Both the position numbers and the translations under genes were made by a program. This document shows, piece after piece, positions 17,281 through 26,380 of a DNA stretch of 56,032 nt; the first letter of the stretch is position 1, and the number at the start of each line of letters is the position of its first letter. Below the pieces are notes generated by a model. The model had not been told where the DNA came from. It did no database searches and saw only the letters and a program-made list of their open reading frames with translations. Source of the DNA: Kurthia senegalensis (GTDB taxonomy: Bacteria; Bacillota; Bacilli; Bacillales_A; Planococcaceae); the NCBI RefSeq assembly GCF_000285595.1, contig NZ_HE611066.1:28167-84198 (forward strand), in the 5' to 3' direction.

Positions 17281-17715
17281 TTGGTCCCATTAAACGATTT
17301 AGTTCATCAATTATTTCAAACGTCTCGTACGATGACGAAAGATTTAAATCATCGCATGGATTCATTTCAGCTGACACAAGCACAGCTCGCTGTTACCGAA
17401 TATTTATTGAAAACAGAAGGTTCCGTGTCCCTTGTTGAGATTGCCAAATATTTAAGCATTGAAAAATCATCGGTGACGCGCGCCGTGAAGCACTTGGAGA
17501 AAAATGATTTCGTTGAACATGCTCCTTCTAACGATAGTCGCGAGCGTCGTATTGTGTTAAGCAAACACGCTACGTCGATCCAAAAAGAAATTCAACAGGC
17601 GAAGCGCACGTTTGAAAAAAATATGTTTCACGACATTTCTGAAGAAGATCTGGAGGCAACATTCCGCACCTTACAAAAAATAATGAATAACATTAATGGA
17701 GTTGACTTAAACTAG
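17281..17715 (+). CDS. MarR family transcriptional regulator
   Basis: 144 residues from TTG at 17281, which follows AAGGAGG by eight bases. A longer frame from 17245 would start inside the operator and is less likely. The winged helix-turn-helix runs from about SFQLTQAQLAVTEYLLKTEG through LVEIAKYLSIEKSSVTRAVKHLEK to the wing NDSRERRIVLS. MarR proteins repress efflux genes and release DNA on ligand binding. The MFS gene starts two bases after the stop, so the two form an operon under the palindrome at 17242. Confidence 0.88.
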   Translation: MVPLNDLVHQLFQTSRTMTKDLNHRMDSFQLTQAQLAVTEYLLKTEGSVSLVEIAKYLSIEKSSVTRAVKHLEKNDFVEHAPSNDSRERRIVLSKHATSIQKEIQQAKRTFEKNMFHDISEEDLEATFRTLQKIMNNINGVDLN

Positions 17716-17716
17716 C

Positions 17717-18313
17717 ATGACCACCAGAGCCAAACTTTGGACGAAGGATTTTATTATTATTACGCTAACGGCATTTTTAATCTTTTTAACGTTCTACTTA
17801 CTAATGACTACGATGACACTTTATGCCATCGAACAATTCAATGCATCTGAAACAACAGCCGGCTTAGCAGCGAGTGTTTTCTTTATCGTTTATGCCGTAT
17901 TTTTACTCGGTTCACGTCCACTGACAGGGAAATTATTAGACCGTCGTGGTGAAAATATTATTATTTACCCAACTCTTATTTTATTCACAATCGGACTATT
18001 TTGTTTAAGCCAGTCATACGGTAGTGCGATGCTTTTAATCGCCAGTGCCTTGATCGCATTAGGCTTCGGGAATATGATTTCTTGTAGCCAAGTCGCTGTC
18101 GTGAACTTAGCACCGCATCACCGTATCGGCCTTGCGACATCAACATTCTATATTGCGATGGATGCCGGTATCGGTGTAGGTCCTATTTTCATTGGTTCAA
18201 TCCTACCGAGCGTTGGATACCGTGGTATGTACGAAATCATGGCTGTTCTTGTCGTCATTACAATCGTTATGTATTATTTCTTACACGGTCGTAAAGTGAA
18301 AAGAGTCGCTTAA
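17717..18313 (+). CDS. Half-size MFS transporter, probable internal deletion
   Basis: 198 residues with six predicted membrane helices, half the normal 390-400 residues and 12 helices. Residues 1-52 look like the first helix of a drug-efflux MFS (TTMTLYAIEQFNASETTAGLAAS). From about VYAVFLLGSRPLTGKLLDRRGEN the sequence matches the second half of such proteins (IIIYPTLILF, HHRIGLATSTFYIAMDAGIGVGP, GYRGMY). The join lies where the two pseudo-symmetric halves resemble each other, so an in-frame internal deletion is likely. Function as a pump is doubtful. It is translationally close to marR. Confidence 0.75.
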   Translation: MTTRAKLWTKDFIIITLTAFLIFLTFYLLMTTMTLYAIEQFNASETTAGLAASVFFIVYAVFLLGSRPLTGKLLDRRGENIIIYPTLILFTIGLFCLSQSYGSAMLLIASALIALGFGNMISCSQVAVVNLAPHHRIGLATSTFYIAMDAGIGVGPIFIGSILPSVGYRGMYEIMAVLVVITIVMYYFLHGRKVKRVA

Positions 18314-18324
18314 CCTATTTTCAT

Positions 18325-18363
18325 AAAAACCCGCCAATCTATTTATATTAGATTGGCGGGTTT
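18325..18363 (+). terminator. Terminator after the MarR/MFS operon
   Basis: A perfect 16-bp stem (AAAACCCGCCAATCTA and complement) with a T-run. Confidence 0.9.
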
Positions 18364-18381
18364 TCGTTTTGTAACAATCAA

Positions 18382-18409
18382 AAAAAGGAATAGCAAAGGC
18401 TATTCCTTT
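18382..18409 (-). terminator. Terminator after the aldehyde dehydrogenase gene
   Basis: AAAAGGAATAGC pairs with GCTATTCCTTTT (12 bp, four-base loop). On the minus strand it ends in a T-run. Confidence 0.85.
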
Positions 18410-18421
18410 TAAATCGATTCA

Positions 18422-19744
18422 CTACATTACTTCAAAAACAGCACGCGCATGTGATAATGCTTTGAAGCCATGAATGCCGTGGAAGCTTCCATGTCCTGAG
18501 TTATTGACACCACCAAATGGCAATTCAAGATACGTGTTGTGTTGAATAATGCCATTGATCGTCACACCACCTGACGATGTTTCCGTTAGTAGCTGCTGTT
18601 GTACGGCTTCTTCCTGACTAAAAATGTACAAAGCAAGTGGTTTCGGACGTTGTTGGATATACGACGTCACTTCGTCTAGCTTTTGATACGTCTTAATGTA
18701 CGTAACAGGACCGAAGATTTCTTCGTGTGCAATCGTCATTTCTTCCGTTACATCGCCAAGTAATGTCGGTTCGATTAATAAGTTGTCCTCATCAAATGTA
18801 CCGCCACTTAGTAATGTAGCACCTTTTTGCAATGCATCGTCTACGAGACCTTTTAAGCGATTGAAATGTTGTACATTTACAACATGGCTACGCTCTGCTG
18901 TACGTAATTGACCTTCGTCATACAGCATACCTTGTGTCACTTGTTTGTATGCTCCTGCAAAAGTTTCGGCATCTTGGTCGTGGACGAAAATATAGTCTGG
19001 GCAAATACAAAATTGACCGCCCATTAATATTTTTCCGAATACGAGTGATTGCGCAGCAAGTGCCATATCATATCCCTCATCAAGAATGACCGGTGATTTC
19101 CCACCAAGTTCTAACGTAACAGAAGACAAGTGATTCGCCGCTTCTCTCATAACAATTTTCCCGACGCGTGGGCTTCCTGTGAAGAAGAAATGATTGAACG
19201 GTAGTTTCAGTAATGCTTCTGAAACGTCCGCTTCCCCTTGTACGAGTGCCACTTCTTGTTCCTCAAATACGTCCTCGATAATTTTTTGGAGTACGACATT
19301 GTATGCCGGATTAAACTCACTCGGTTTAATGACGACACAGTTCCCCGCTGCAAGCGCTTCCACAAGTGGGTGTAGTGTAACAGACATCGGTGAATTCCAC
19401 GTACCGAACACGCACACCGTACCGAGTGATTCGTGTAAAATATACGCTGCTTTACCGTCTTTCGGTTTCGCAACAAGTTCCGGTTTCATCCACTCTTCTA
19501 AGTTTTCAACGACATAATCAATAACTTCGATGATGGGATACACTTGGTGTTCCGCGGTCATTTTAGGATGTAAACGGTCTTCTAAGTTAGCCGCTACAAG
19601 TGCCTCTAAGTTTTGTAGTAACACGTCTTTCAAACGAAGCAATTTGGCACTTCTTTCTGCCGCCGTCGTTTTTCTCATTTCCCACTGATGATTTACTTGT
19701 TTCGTGAAGATTTCTTGAATTCTTTCTGTCGTTACCGTTGTCAT
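18422..19744 (-). CDS. Aldehyde dehydrogenase (ALDH3-like)
   Basis: 440 residues from ATG 19744, which has AAGGAGTGA upstream; a TTG one codon earlier is less likely. It oxidises aldehydes to acids with NAD(P). The catalytic Cys near residue 246 lies in GGQFCICPDY and the general-base Glu near 213 in TLELGGKSP. FFFTGSPRVGK is the cofactor-binding segment. Length and the lack of an extended N-terminus fit the class 3 group (long-chain, aromatic or coniferyl aldehydes). It is monocistronic. It could serve aldehyde detoxification, but nothing links it to the acyl-CoA operon beyond proximity. Confidence 0.9.
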   Translation of the reverse strand: MTTVTTERIQEIFTKQVNHQWEMRKTTAAERSAKLLRLKDVLLQNLEALVAANLEDRLHPKMTAEHQVYPIIEVIDYVVENLEEWMKPELVAKPKDGKAAYILHESLGTVCVFGTWNSPMSVTLHPLVEALAAGNCVVIKPSEFNPAYNVVLQKIIEDVFEEQEVALVQGEADVSEALLKLPFNHFFFTGSPRVGKIVMREAANHLSSVTLELGGKSPVILDEGYDMALAAQSLVFGKILMGGQFCICPDYIFVHDQDAETFAGAYKQVTQGMLYDEGQLRTAERSHVVNVQHFNRLKGLVDDALQKGATLLSGGTFDEDNLLIEPTLLGDVTEEMTIAHEEIFGPVTYIKTYQKLDEVTSYIQQRPKPLALYIFSQEEAVQQQLLTETSSGGVTINGIIQHNTYLELPFGGVNNSGHGSFHGIHGFKALSHARAVFEVM

Positions 19745-19953
19745 CAAATCACTCCTTCAGAATTTGTAAGCTGAATTATATCGGGGTATACAAAATTTAA
19801 CAAGTCTAAACTTTTACAAGAAAGGAGGAAACAATTGTCAAACCATTGGTAGAAAAGGGTAAAATAATTTTCTCTAAAATTCGTTTTTTTCGTTCTTTAG
19901 GAGGTTTTTTTCACCTTTTCAGCGAATATAGTAAGTGGGATGAGGTGATCAAT

Positions 19954-21669
19954 ATGCATGAAAATGACAACGTCTGGAGTCAAAATCCATATGCGATTTT
20001 ACAACAAGAAATTAAGCAGCTTCAAAAAGTAATTGACCCTTTTTATTTAGTATTTATGTTTGAAACAAATCAACAACCGAACAATTACACGGCATTATTC
20101 GATCAATACCGTGAGCAAGATACCGTTATTTACTTAGACAATGAAGCGGTATTCCATACGTCTCAAATATTTGTGCTAAGCGACGCTTCCTACAAAGAAA
20201 ATGAGGCATTGTTTATGCAACTCCGCATGCGTGCCCGTAACCGAATCGTCGAAAAAATGGCACAATCTATTATTTTTTATGTTGTGGAACAAAAAGGTGA
20301 TGCAGCGATCGCTTTATTGTCGAAACAAACACTTCTCGACAAATCTTTGCACGTGACGAAAAAACTGCTCCTTGAAAAAACATTTATCGGTCAACGTGAA
20401 ACGTGGGATGAATTCAACAGTTGGTATCGCCAACTCATTTTAGAATTTGTTTTAGAAGAAATTATTGTGAACTACGGTATTCAGCACGTCAAATCCTTGC
20501 AACCTACACAGTTAAATACACTCTTTTTTCAATTCCTTTCTGAAAACGTTTCCAATATGCCTCAATTCGTTCAAAAAATTGTACATTACGTTGAGCGCTA
20601 TGTTAATAAATGGCTCGAAAAGGTAATTGACTTACTAGATGCCGATTTACAATCATACATACAAGACGATCCAGTCACCATCAAACCACTCGGCATAAAA
20701 GAATTTGGCCAATTAACGACTGTTCCCGGTCATATGTATGTGATGAATAACATCGTCTATCAAATTATTCGTGAATCTATTTACCAAAAGAACTTTACAT
20801 TCGAGCAATGGCCGACTCGTACGTTTACGAAAGGGAAAACGGCTGGTCGTATTGAAATCATTCCTCTTTCACTCGATGAACAGGAAGCAGCACATATTTT
20901 TGAGCAATTATCGATTAACGATGTCGATACACTCGATAGTCTATGTGCTCTTTTTTTACATCGCACGAAAAATCCGCATGATTTTATTGAAATTCATATT
21001 ACCGATTTATTAATGATGCGAGACTTAAAGCCGAAGCTAAGCGGTGTTGGTCGTCGAGGTGGCTACGATCGTAAACAAAAAGAACAAATGTTTCATGCAT
21101 TGCACACATTGCAAAGCATAACCGTCTCCCTTGAAGGAAAAGTGAAGGGTGAACGTATTTTGGCATTCGAAACGAAAGATGGTGAAGCATGCCAATTTAA
21201 AAAAATGCGTTACGATGAGCCGATTTATTGTCGAATTGGTCAACTGTTCGTGCCTTTCTTAACTGGTACACATCGACAGCTCGCACTCCTCCATTTACAC
21301 GCATTGAAATATCATGCATATCGTCATCGCTGGGAAAAGCAATTAACGCGCTATTTAAGTTGGCGCTGGCGAACGCAAGCTTCACAAGGGACGTATTTGC
21401 AGCCAAATAAAATCCAAACCTTACTCGATGCACTCGGAGAATCATTGCAAGAGAGGACGCCATCTCGAACGAAAGAACGATTCGAAAAAGCGCTCGATCA
21501 ATTGCAAGAAGATGGCATTATCGCAGATTGGCATTACACGAATTGGGATGAAAATTTAGCGACTGGTAAGCATTGGGGACGCTACTGGGTCAGTACATCC
21601 GTCGTTATCGAGCCACCTAGCGCAATTTTAGAAACGTATCAATCTATTTTGAAAAAACGACACCGATGA
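19954..21669 (+). CDS. Large protein resembling plasmid-type replication initiators
   Basis: 571 residues from ATG 19954, which has GAGGTGATC upstream; the longer frame from 19846 lacks a comparable site. The N-terminal ~270 residues are helical and unrecognised. The C-terminal half contains SLCALFLHRTKN, DLLMMRDLKPKLSGVGRRGG, Tyr-rich and basic segments, LTRYLSWRWRTQA and KALDQLQEDGIIADWHY. This tandem winged-helix layout reminds me of Firmicute plasmid/ICE replication initiators, but the link is from pattern only. The next gene (a 63-residue XRE protein) overlaps by ATGA. There is no origin-like iteron array nearby. It could equally be a transcription factor. Confidence 0.55.
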   Translation: MHENDNVWSQNPYAILQQEIKQLQKVIDPFYLVFMFETNQQPNNYTALFDQYREQDTVIYLDNEAVFHTSQIFVLSDASYKENEALFMQLRMRARNRIVEKMAQSIIFYVVEQKGDAAIALLSKQTLLDKSLHVTKKLLLEKTFIGQRETWDEFNSWYRQLILEFVLEEIIVNYGIQHVKSLQPTQLNTLFFQFLSENVSNMPQFVQKIVHYVERYVNKWLEKVIDLLDADLQSYIQDDPVTIKPLGIKEFGQLTTVPGHMYVMNNIVYQIIRESIYQKNFTFEQWPTRTFTKGKTAGRIEIIPLSLDEQEAAHIFEQLSINDVDTLDSLCALFLHRTKNPHDFIEIHITDLLMMRDLKPKLSGVGRRGGYDRKQKEQMFHALHTLQSITVSLEGKVKGERILAFETKDGEACQFKKMRYDEPIYCRIGQLFVPFLTGTHRQLALLHLHALKYHAYRHRWEKQLTRYLSWRWRTQASQGTYLQPNKIQTLLDALGESLQERTPSRTKERFEKALDQLQEDGIIADWHYTNWDENLATGKHWGRYWVSTSVVIEPPSAILETYQSILKKRHR

Positions 21670-21857
21670 CGGCGAAAGAAAAAGAACACTTCGCTCGTCA
21701 GTTAGCATCTATTCGAAAAATGAGAAACTTAACGTTACTTCAAGCAGGTGAGCAATTAAACATCTCAGCCGCATACGTAAGTAAATTAGAAAGACAGCAA
21801 GCAACACCGTCTAGTAAGTTGAAGAAGACACTGATTGCTTGGATGGAGCAAAAATAA
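21666..21857 (+). CDS. Small XRE-family DNA-binding protein
   Basis: 63 residues that are almost only a Cro/CI helix-turn-helix: FARQLASIRKMRNLTLLQAGEQLNISAAYVSKLERQQATPSSKLK. It overlaps the upstream gene by four bases (ATGA), so translation is coupled and the two products probably act together. Such small partners are common next to replication or mobile-element genes. A terminator follows. Confidence 0.8.
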   Translation: MTAKEKEHFARQLASIRKMRNLTLLQAGEQLNISAAYVSKLERQQATPSSKLKKTLIAWMEQK

Positions 21858-21859
21858 CG

Positions 21860-21889
21860 GAAGCGGAGGTCTATATGGACCCCCGCTTC
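21860..21889 (+). terminator. Terminator after the XRE gene
   Basis: GAAGCGG with an inner GGTC pairs with GGACC and CCGCTTC, followed by TTTTATTTT. Confidence 0.8.
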
Positions 21890-22073
21890 TTTTATTTTCT
21901 ACTAGAAAGCGCTTACATCATTTGTGGTCGTGACTACTTAAACGATATGTCGTGGTTACACTGTACATAAAATTTTTTATTTATTTTCAAATCGTTGCCC
22001 TTGCTACGTTTTAACATGCTATTTCTTCTATTAACTATGTTATTAGTTTATAAGTTTAGGTTTTGTTAATTTT

Positions 22074-22091
22074 CTTCCACAAATGTGGAAG
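22074..22091. promoter_or_regulatory. Palindrome upstream of the acyl-CoA operon, operator candidate
   Basis: CTTCCACA-AA-TGTGGAAG is a perfect inverted repeat. It ends five bases before a TATACT -10-like box (22096-22101) and 57 bases before the first ATG. A repressor bound here would block the promoter. No regulator gene lies in the operon. Confidence 0.5.
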
Positions 22092-22147
22092 CACTTATAC
22101 TGAACATACAGATTATGCATCTGTTTTAAAGAAATGGAGGGAAAGGC

Positions 22148-24316
22148 ATGACAAACAAATTCAATTACGAATCGTTAGAGCCATTGTTTAACCCAAAATC
22201 AGTTGCTATTTTAGGGGCATCAGAGAAGCCACACAAAATTGGTTACTTACAGTTGCAAGCATTAATAGACGGGAAATTTGCAGGTGATATTTTCCCGATT
22301 CACCCTACTGCGAAAGAAATCGTAGGTCGAACAAGTTATCCAACACTCGCTGACGTTCCTAGTGAAGTAGATCTCGTTATTTTCTGTTTAGGGCTAGACC
22401 AAATTCGAGAAGGCTTACACGCTTGTGCAGAAAAAGGTGTTAAATCAGCGATCATTTTCGCCTCTGGTTTTTCAGAAGCTGGAGAAGAAGGCGAATTGCT
22501 ACAAGAAGAACTTGGTCAACTTGCTAAAGAATACGGTATTCGTATCGTTGGTCCAAACTGCGTTGGTTTAGTTAATACGAGTAACGGCATGATTGGTACG
22601 TTCTCACCTTCATTTTTATCTGTTCCACTGAACGGCAAAAAAGGTGTTGGCTACGTATCACAAAGTGGCGCATTCGGTGTACTTACGTATATGGCAGCTG
22701 CACAGCAAGGCGTCAACTTTAACTATTTCGTCAGTACAGGCAACGAAATGGAATCCAACTTAGAAGATTTCGTTGAATACATGGTGCATGATCCACAAAC
22801 GAACGTAATTAGTGGCTACTTAGAAGGCGCTAAAAATCCTGAAAAATTAAAAAATCTAGCGTTACAAGCGTTAGAGAAAAATAAACCGATGCTCTTTATG
22901 AAAACAGGTAAAAGTTCAGCTGGTAGTCGTGCAGCCGCTTCTCATACAGGCTCACTTGCTGGCTCGGATAAAATTTATGATGCTTTCTTCAAACAATACG
23001 GCATTCTTCGTGCGACGGACTTTGATGATATTATCGCCTTCGCTAAACTATTTGATCCTGAAAGAATGCCAAAAGGTAAAAATACGGTCATCATTACGTC
23101 TTCAGGTGGTCGCGGTATTAACGAAGCCGACCGTTGTGAAAGCTTCGGCTTAAACATTTTAGAATTAAGTGAAGCGACACAACAAAAAATTCAACAAGAT
23201 TTACCGAGTTATGCGAGTGTAACGAATCCAATTGACTTAACAGCAGCCGCTTCGGTATCGAACCCTGAATTTTATTTAACGCCGATGAAAGCTTTAGTCG
23301 AAGATCCAGAAGTCGACAACATTATTTTTACAGACTTCCCTTACGCATGGGATGAAAATTCTGAACAACTTCGTGAGTTTATCGACATCGTACAAAATAG
23401 TGATAAATTTGTCGCACTCTTCCCGTTCCCATTGAATGAATTTACGTATCCAAGAGCGACGCAAACCCTTGTAGAAAATGGCATTCCTGTCGTACCGGGT
23501 AGTTTGAATCCTGTTCGTGCGTTAACGATGCTCGTACAACATAGTGAGCATTATCAAAAATGGCAACGTACGCTTCCCGCTGAAGAGGCCGTATTCCCGA
23601 CGCAGCCGCTAGATGATTTACTCGTACCCGGCTCAACATTAAGTGAAGCGGAAGCAAGTGAAGTGTTAACACGATATGGTATTCCAACGACGACACGCTT
23701 TATCGCAAACTCAGTGGAAGAAGCGGAAAAATATGCAGAATATATCGGCTATCCAGTCGTATTAAAAATCGATTCGAAAGATATTCCACATAAAACAGAA
23801 GCGGATGCGATTCGCTTAAATTTAACGAATCCTGAAGAAGTACGACAAGCTTATGAAGAAGTACTTCAAAATGCGAAAAACTATAAACCAGATGCACGCA
23901 TTGCAGGTGTTTCTGTACAACAAATGTTAGCAGAAGGTGTAGAAGTTATTATTGGTGCACATACAGATCCGACATTCGGCCCTGTTATTATGGCGGGACT
24001 CGGCGGTATTTTCGTCGAAGTGTTCCAAGATGTTGCATTCAAAGTAGCTCCTCTTTCTCGACTAGACGTACTAGAAGCGATTGAAGAATTACGAGGCAAA
24101 GCAATCTTACACGGTTCTCGTGGCAAATCACCGCTCGACACAGAGGCCATTATCGATGTCATGTTGAAAGTTTCGAAACTCATTATGGATTATAAAGACG
24201 ACATTCAAGAACTCGACATTAATCCGTTGATGGTGTACGAAAAAGGGATTATTGCAGCAGATGCCATGCTTGTCGTCAAAGAAAAAAGTTCAACGCGTCA
24301 AACGACGGGAGGTTAA
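22148..24316 (+). CDS. NDP-forming acyl-CoA synthetase (acetate-CoA ligase family)
   Basis: 722 residues with the fused alpha-beta architecture of ADP-forming acyl-CoA synthetases. An N-terminal CoA-binding Rossmann domain (FNPKSVAILGASEKPHKIGY, about 12-110) is followed by flavodoxin-like CoA-ligase domains (GKKGVGYVSQSGAFGV) with the phospho-His region AASHTGSLAGSD. A C-terminal ATP-grasp domain covers about 500-715 (YPVVLKIDSKDIPHKTEADA, GPVIMAGLGGIFVEV). It would make an acyl-CoA from a free acid, ATP and CoA, activating the operon's substrate. The start has GGAGGGA upstream. Three bases separate it from the next gene, so it leads a seven-gene operon. Substrate specificity is not readable. 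Confidence 0.88.
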   Translation: MTNKFNYESLEPLFNPKSVAILGASEKPHKIGYLQLQALIDGKFAGDIFPIHPTAKEIVGRTSYPTLADVPSEVDLVIFCLGLDQIREGLHACAEKGVKSAIIFASGFSEAGEEGELLQEELGQLAKEYGIRIVGPNCVGLVNTSNGMIGTFSPSFLSVPLNGKKGVGYVSQSGAFGVLTYMAAAQQGVNFNYFVSTGNEMESNLEDFVEYMVHDPQTNVISGYLEGAKNPEKLKNLALQALEKNKPMLFMKTGKSSAGSRAAASHTGSLAGSDKIYDAFFKQYGILRATDFDDIIAFAKLFDPERMPKGKNTVIITSSGGRGINEADRCESFGLNILELSEATQQKIQQDLPSYASVTNPIDLTAAASVSNPEFYLTPMKALVEDPEVDNIIFTDFPYAWDENSEQLREFIDIVQNSDKFVALFPFPLNEFTYPRATQTLVENGIPVVPGSLNPVRALTMLVQHSEHYQKWQRTLPAEEAVFPTQPLDDLLVPGSTLSEAEASEVLTRYGIPTTTRFIANSVEEAEKYAEYIGYPVVLKIDSKDIPHKTEADAIRLNLTNPEEVRQAYEEVLQNAKNYKPDARIAGVSVQQMLAEGVEVIIGAHTDPTFGPVIMAGLGGIFVEVFQDVAFKVAPLSRLDVLEAIEELRGKAILHGSRGKSPLDTEAIIDVMLKVSKLIMDYKDDIQELDINPLMVYEKGIIAADAMLVVKEKSSTRQTTGG

Positions 24317-24319
24317 TTT

Positions 24320-24763
24320 ATGGAACTTGGTCATTTAGTCGGTTTAACCGGCACACCTTATACATTTCAAGTAGATGCACGTCATATTCGTCAGTTCGCA
24401 CAAGCAATTGGTGACGCGAACCCCCTGTATACAGATGAAAGCTATGCGAAAAAGACGATTCATGGAACGTGTATCGCACCGCTTACTTTCCCGATCGCGG
24501 TTATGCCCGATGAAGGGGAAGCGCTTCAATTAGATTTAGACTACAGACGAATGTTGCACGGCGAACAGCAATTCATTTATACGAGAATGATTCGCCCCGG
24601 CGATATTCTCCACTGTACGCAACAAGTAACAGACGTATACGAAAAAGCAGGAAAAAATGGCTCAATGGAGTTCATCGTAATGGATACGGTCATGCATGAT
24701 GCAGAAGGTGCCCACGTCGTTACGAGCAGAACGAACATTATTTATCGCCCATTAGCTACTTAA
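24320..24763 (+). CDS. MaoC-like N-terminal type hydratase subunit (FAS1-like dehydratase domain)
   Basis: 147 residues, one hot-dog domain of the MaoC_dehydrat_N type. IRQFAQAIGDANPLYTDESYAKKTIHGTCIAPLTFPIAV aligns with the hydratase-2 motif, but the catalytic His of NPLHxD is replaced by Tyr. It is therefore probably the structural half of a heteromeric enoyl-CoA hydratase. The partner is the next gene, which keeps the Asp-His pair. The same division is known for ChsH1/ChsH2 of the mycobacterial cholesterol pathway. It sits in the operon with GGAGG upstream. Confidence 0.8.
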   Translation: MELGHLVGLTGTPYTFQVDARHIRQFAQAIGDANPLYTDESYAKKTIHGTCIAPLTFPIAVMPDEGEALQLDLDYRRMLHGEQQFIYTRMIRPGDILHCTQQVTDVYEKAGKNGSMEFIVMDTVMHDAEGAHVVTSRTNIIYRPLAT

Positions 24764-24775
24764 GGAGGATTCCCT

Positions 24776-25189
24776 ATGTTAGAACAAGCAACACTATCAA
24801 TCGGCCAAGTACTTCCCGCTTATACGAAAGCACCTGTTTCAAAAGTGCAGCTCGTAAAGTACGCTGGTGCTTCTGGTGATTTTAATCCATTGCATACCGA
24901 CGACTCATTCGCACAAAAAATCGGTCTTTCAGGCGTAGTCGCACATGGCATGTTGATCATGGGCTTCCTTGCCGAATATGTCGAACATCTCGCAGGAGAT
25001 ATTGCGATTGTTCAAGATTTCCGAATGCGTTTCGGTGCAATGACTTTCGCAAAAGATACGATTACATGTCGCGGTGTCATTAAAGAACTATTTGAAAAAG
25101 ATGGCAAACATCATGCAATCTTAACGTTATATGCCGAAAAAGGTCCCGAAGAAATCGTCGGTTCTGGCGAAGCGATTTTACAATTTTAA
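24776..25189 (+). CDS. MaoC family (R)-specific enoyl-CoA hydratase
   Basis: 137 residues, a single hot-dog domain with the complete hydratase-2 motif: YAGASGDFNPLHTDDSFAQKIGLSGVVAHGMLIMGFL. The Asp and His of GDFNPLH are the catalytic pair. It hydrates an enoyl-CoA double bond. It probably pairs with the preceding His-less MaoC protein. AAGGAGG precedes the start. The gap to the thiolase-like gene is only 14 bases. Confidence 0.88.
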   Translation: MLEQATLSIGQVLPAYTKAPVSKVQLVKYAGASGDFNPLHTDDSFAQKIGLSGVVAHGMLIMGFLAEYVEHLAGDIAIVQDFRMRFGAMTFAKDTITCRGVIKELFEKDGKHHAILTLYAEKGPEEIVGSGEAILQF

Positions 25190-25203
25190 AGGAGTGTTTG
25201 TAT

Positions 25204-26367
25204 ATGAATGCAATTCGAGATAAATATGCCATCGTAGGTGTTGGCGAAAGTAAACGTTCAAAAAATTCAGGTACGACTCCGCTTCATCTTGCGCTACAAG
25301 CATCTCGCGCAGCACTAGCAGATGCCGGTCTTGAGGCGAAAGATATCGACTGTTTCATGAGCTATTCAGAGCATGATTCTTGCTCCCCTCACCAAGTTGC
25401 AACATACCTTGGCGTTCGCCCACAGTATGTAAAAGAAATTATGGGTGGCGGTAGTAGTACAGAACTTTTAATCGCAGATGCGATTGGATTAATCGAGACA
25501 GGTCAAGCGAAGACCGTCTTAATTTACCGTTCGATGAATGGTCGCTCGGGTGTCCGCATGGGTGGTGGCGGTTGGAGTAGCGATCTTCTACAATCTGCTT
25601 TCGAAGGCGGAAGCTTCATTATCCCTTACGGTGCCGCAAGCCCTTCTCAATGGTTCGGTTTATTTGCGACACGCCATATGAAAATGAATGGCTTAACACA
25701 AGAACATCTTGGTCACGTTTGTACAAGTTTTTATGAGCATGCACAGCGTAACCCAAATGCTTTCTTCTACGGAAAGCCGTTAACAATGGAAGATTATTTA
25801 CAAACAGCGCACTTGAGCTCACCTTTCACGAAACATGATTTTTGCTTAGAATCAGACGAAGCAAATGCCATTATCGTGACATCTGCTGAACGTGCAAAAG
25901 ATTGTAAATCAACACCGGCAATCATTATGGGAATGGCTGCACGTCAATCTGTATCGCATGCCCATTACTGGAAAAATGTCGATGAAGTCGCTTCAGATTA
26001 CGTTGCGAAGCCATTGTACGAAGCAGCTGGTGTAACGCCAGCAGATATTAACGTCGCTTCTATTTATGACTGTTTCAGCTGGGTCGTGCTACGCCAGCTT
26101 GAAGCATATGGACTGGCTCCTAAAGGAGAAGTCGGTGATTTCGTTGCAGCTGGTAATTTGAAAATGGGTGGTAAACTCCCTACGAATACGGCTGGTGGGA
26201 TGCTATCAGAAGGCTATACACACGGTATGAATAACGTGTTAGAAATTGTTCGTCAAGTTCGCGGTGAATACGAAGGAACCGACCGACAAGTGAAAAACCA
26301 TGAGATTGGAATTTGTACAGGATGGGCTGGCCCAGACTTAGCTGGCGCTATGATTATTCGCAAATAG
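25204..26367 (+). CDS. Thiolase-like lipid-transfer protein (Ltp2-type, probable retro-aldolase)
   Basis: 387 residues from ATG 25204, nine bases after AAGGAG; the TTG at 25198 is too close to the site. It has a thiolase fold of the SCP-x/lipid-transfer class: YAIVGVGESKRSKNSG, DEANAIIVTSAERAKD, NTAGGMLSEGYTHGMNNVLEIVRQVRGE and CTGWAGPDLAGAMII. The nucleophile Cys expected near residue 90 is absent (IMGGGSSTELLIADA), so it probably does not do Claisen cleavage. Cys-less Ltp2 proteins that pair with a DUF35 protein are retro-aldolases in actinobacterial steroid catabolism. The DUF35 partner follows 13 bases downstream. The aldolase role is inference. Confidence 0.82.
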   Translation: MNAIRDKYAIVGVGESKRSKNSGTTPLHLALQASRAALADAGLEAKDIDCFMSYSEHDSCSPHQVATYLGVRPQYVKEIMGGGSSTELLIADAIGLIETGQAKTVLIYRSMNGRSGVRMGGGGWSSDLLQSAFEGGSFIIPYGAASPSQWFGLFATRHMKMNGLTQEHLGHVCTSFYEHAQRNPNAFFYGKPLTMEDYLQTAHLSSPFTKHDFCLESDEANAIIVTSAERAKDCKSTPAIIMGMAARQSVSHAHYWKNVDEVASDYVAKPLYEAAGVTPADINVASIYDCFSWVVLRQLEAYGLAPKGEVGDFVAAGNLKMGGKLPTNTAGGMLSEGYTHGMNNVLEIVRQVRGEYEGTDRQVKNHEIGICTGWAGPDLAGAMIIRK

Positions 26368-26380
26368 GAGGAGATTTCTA

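Noticed and set aside
19207-19517. Open frames within the aldehyde dehydrogenase gene
   Set aside because: They lie inside a complete conserved enzyme in another frame and have no start signals.
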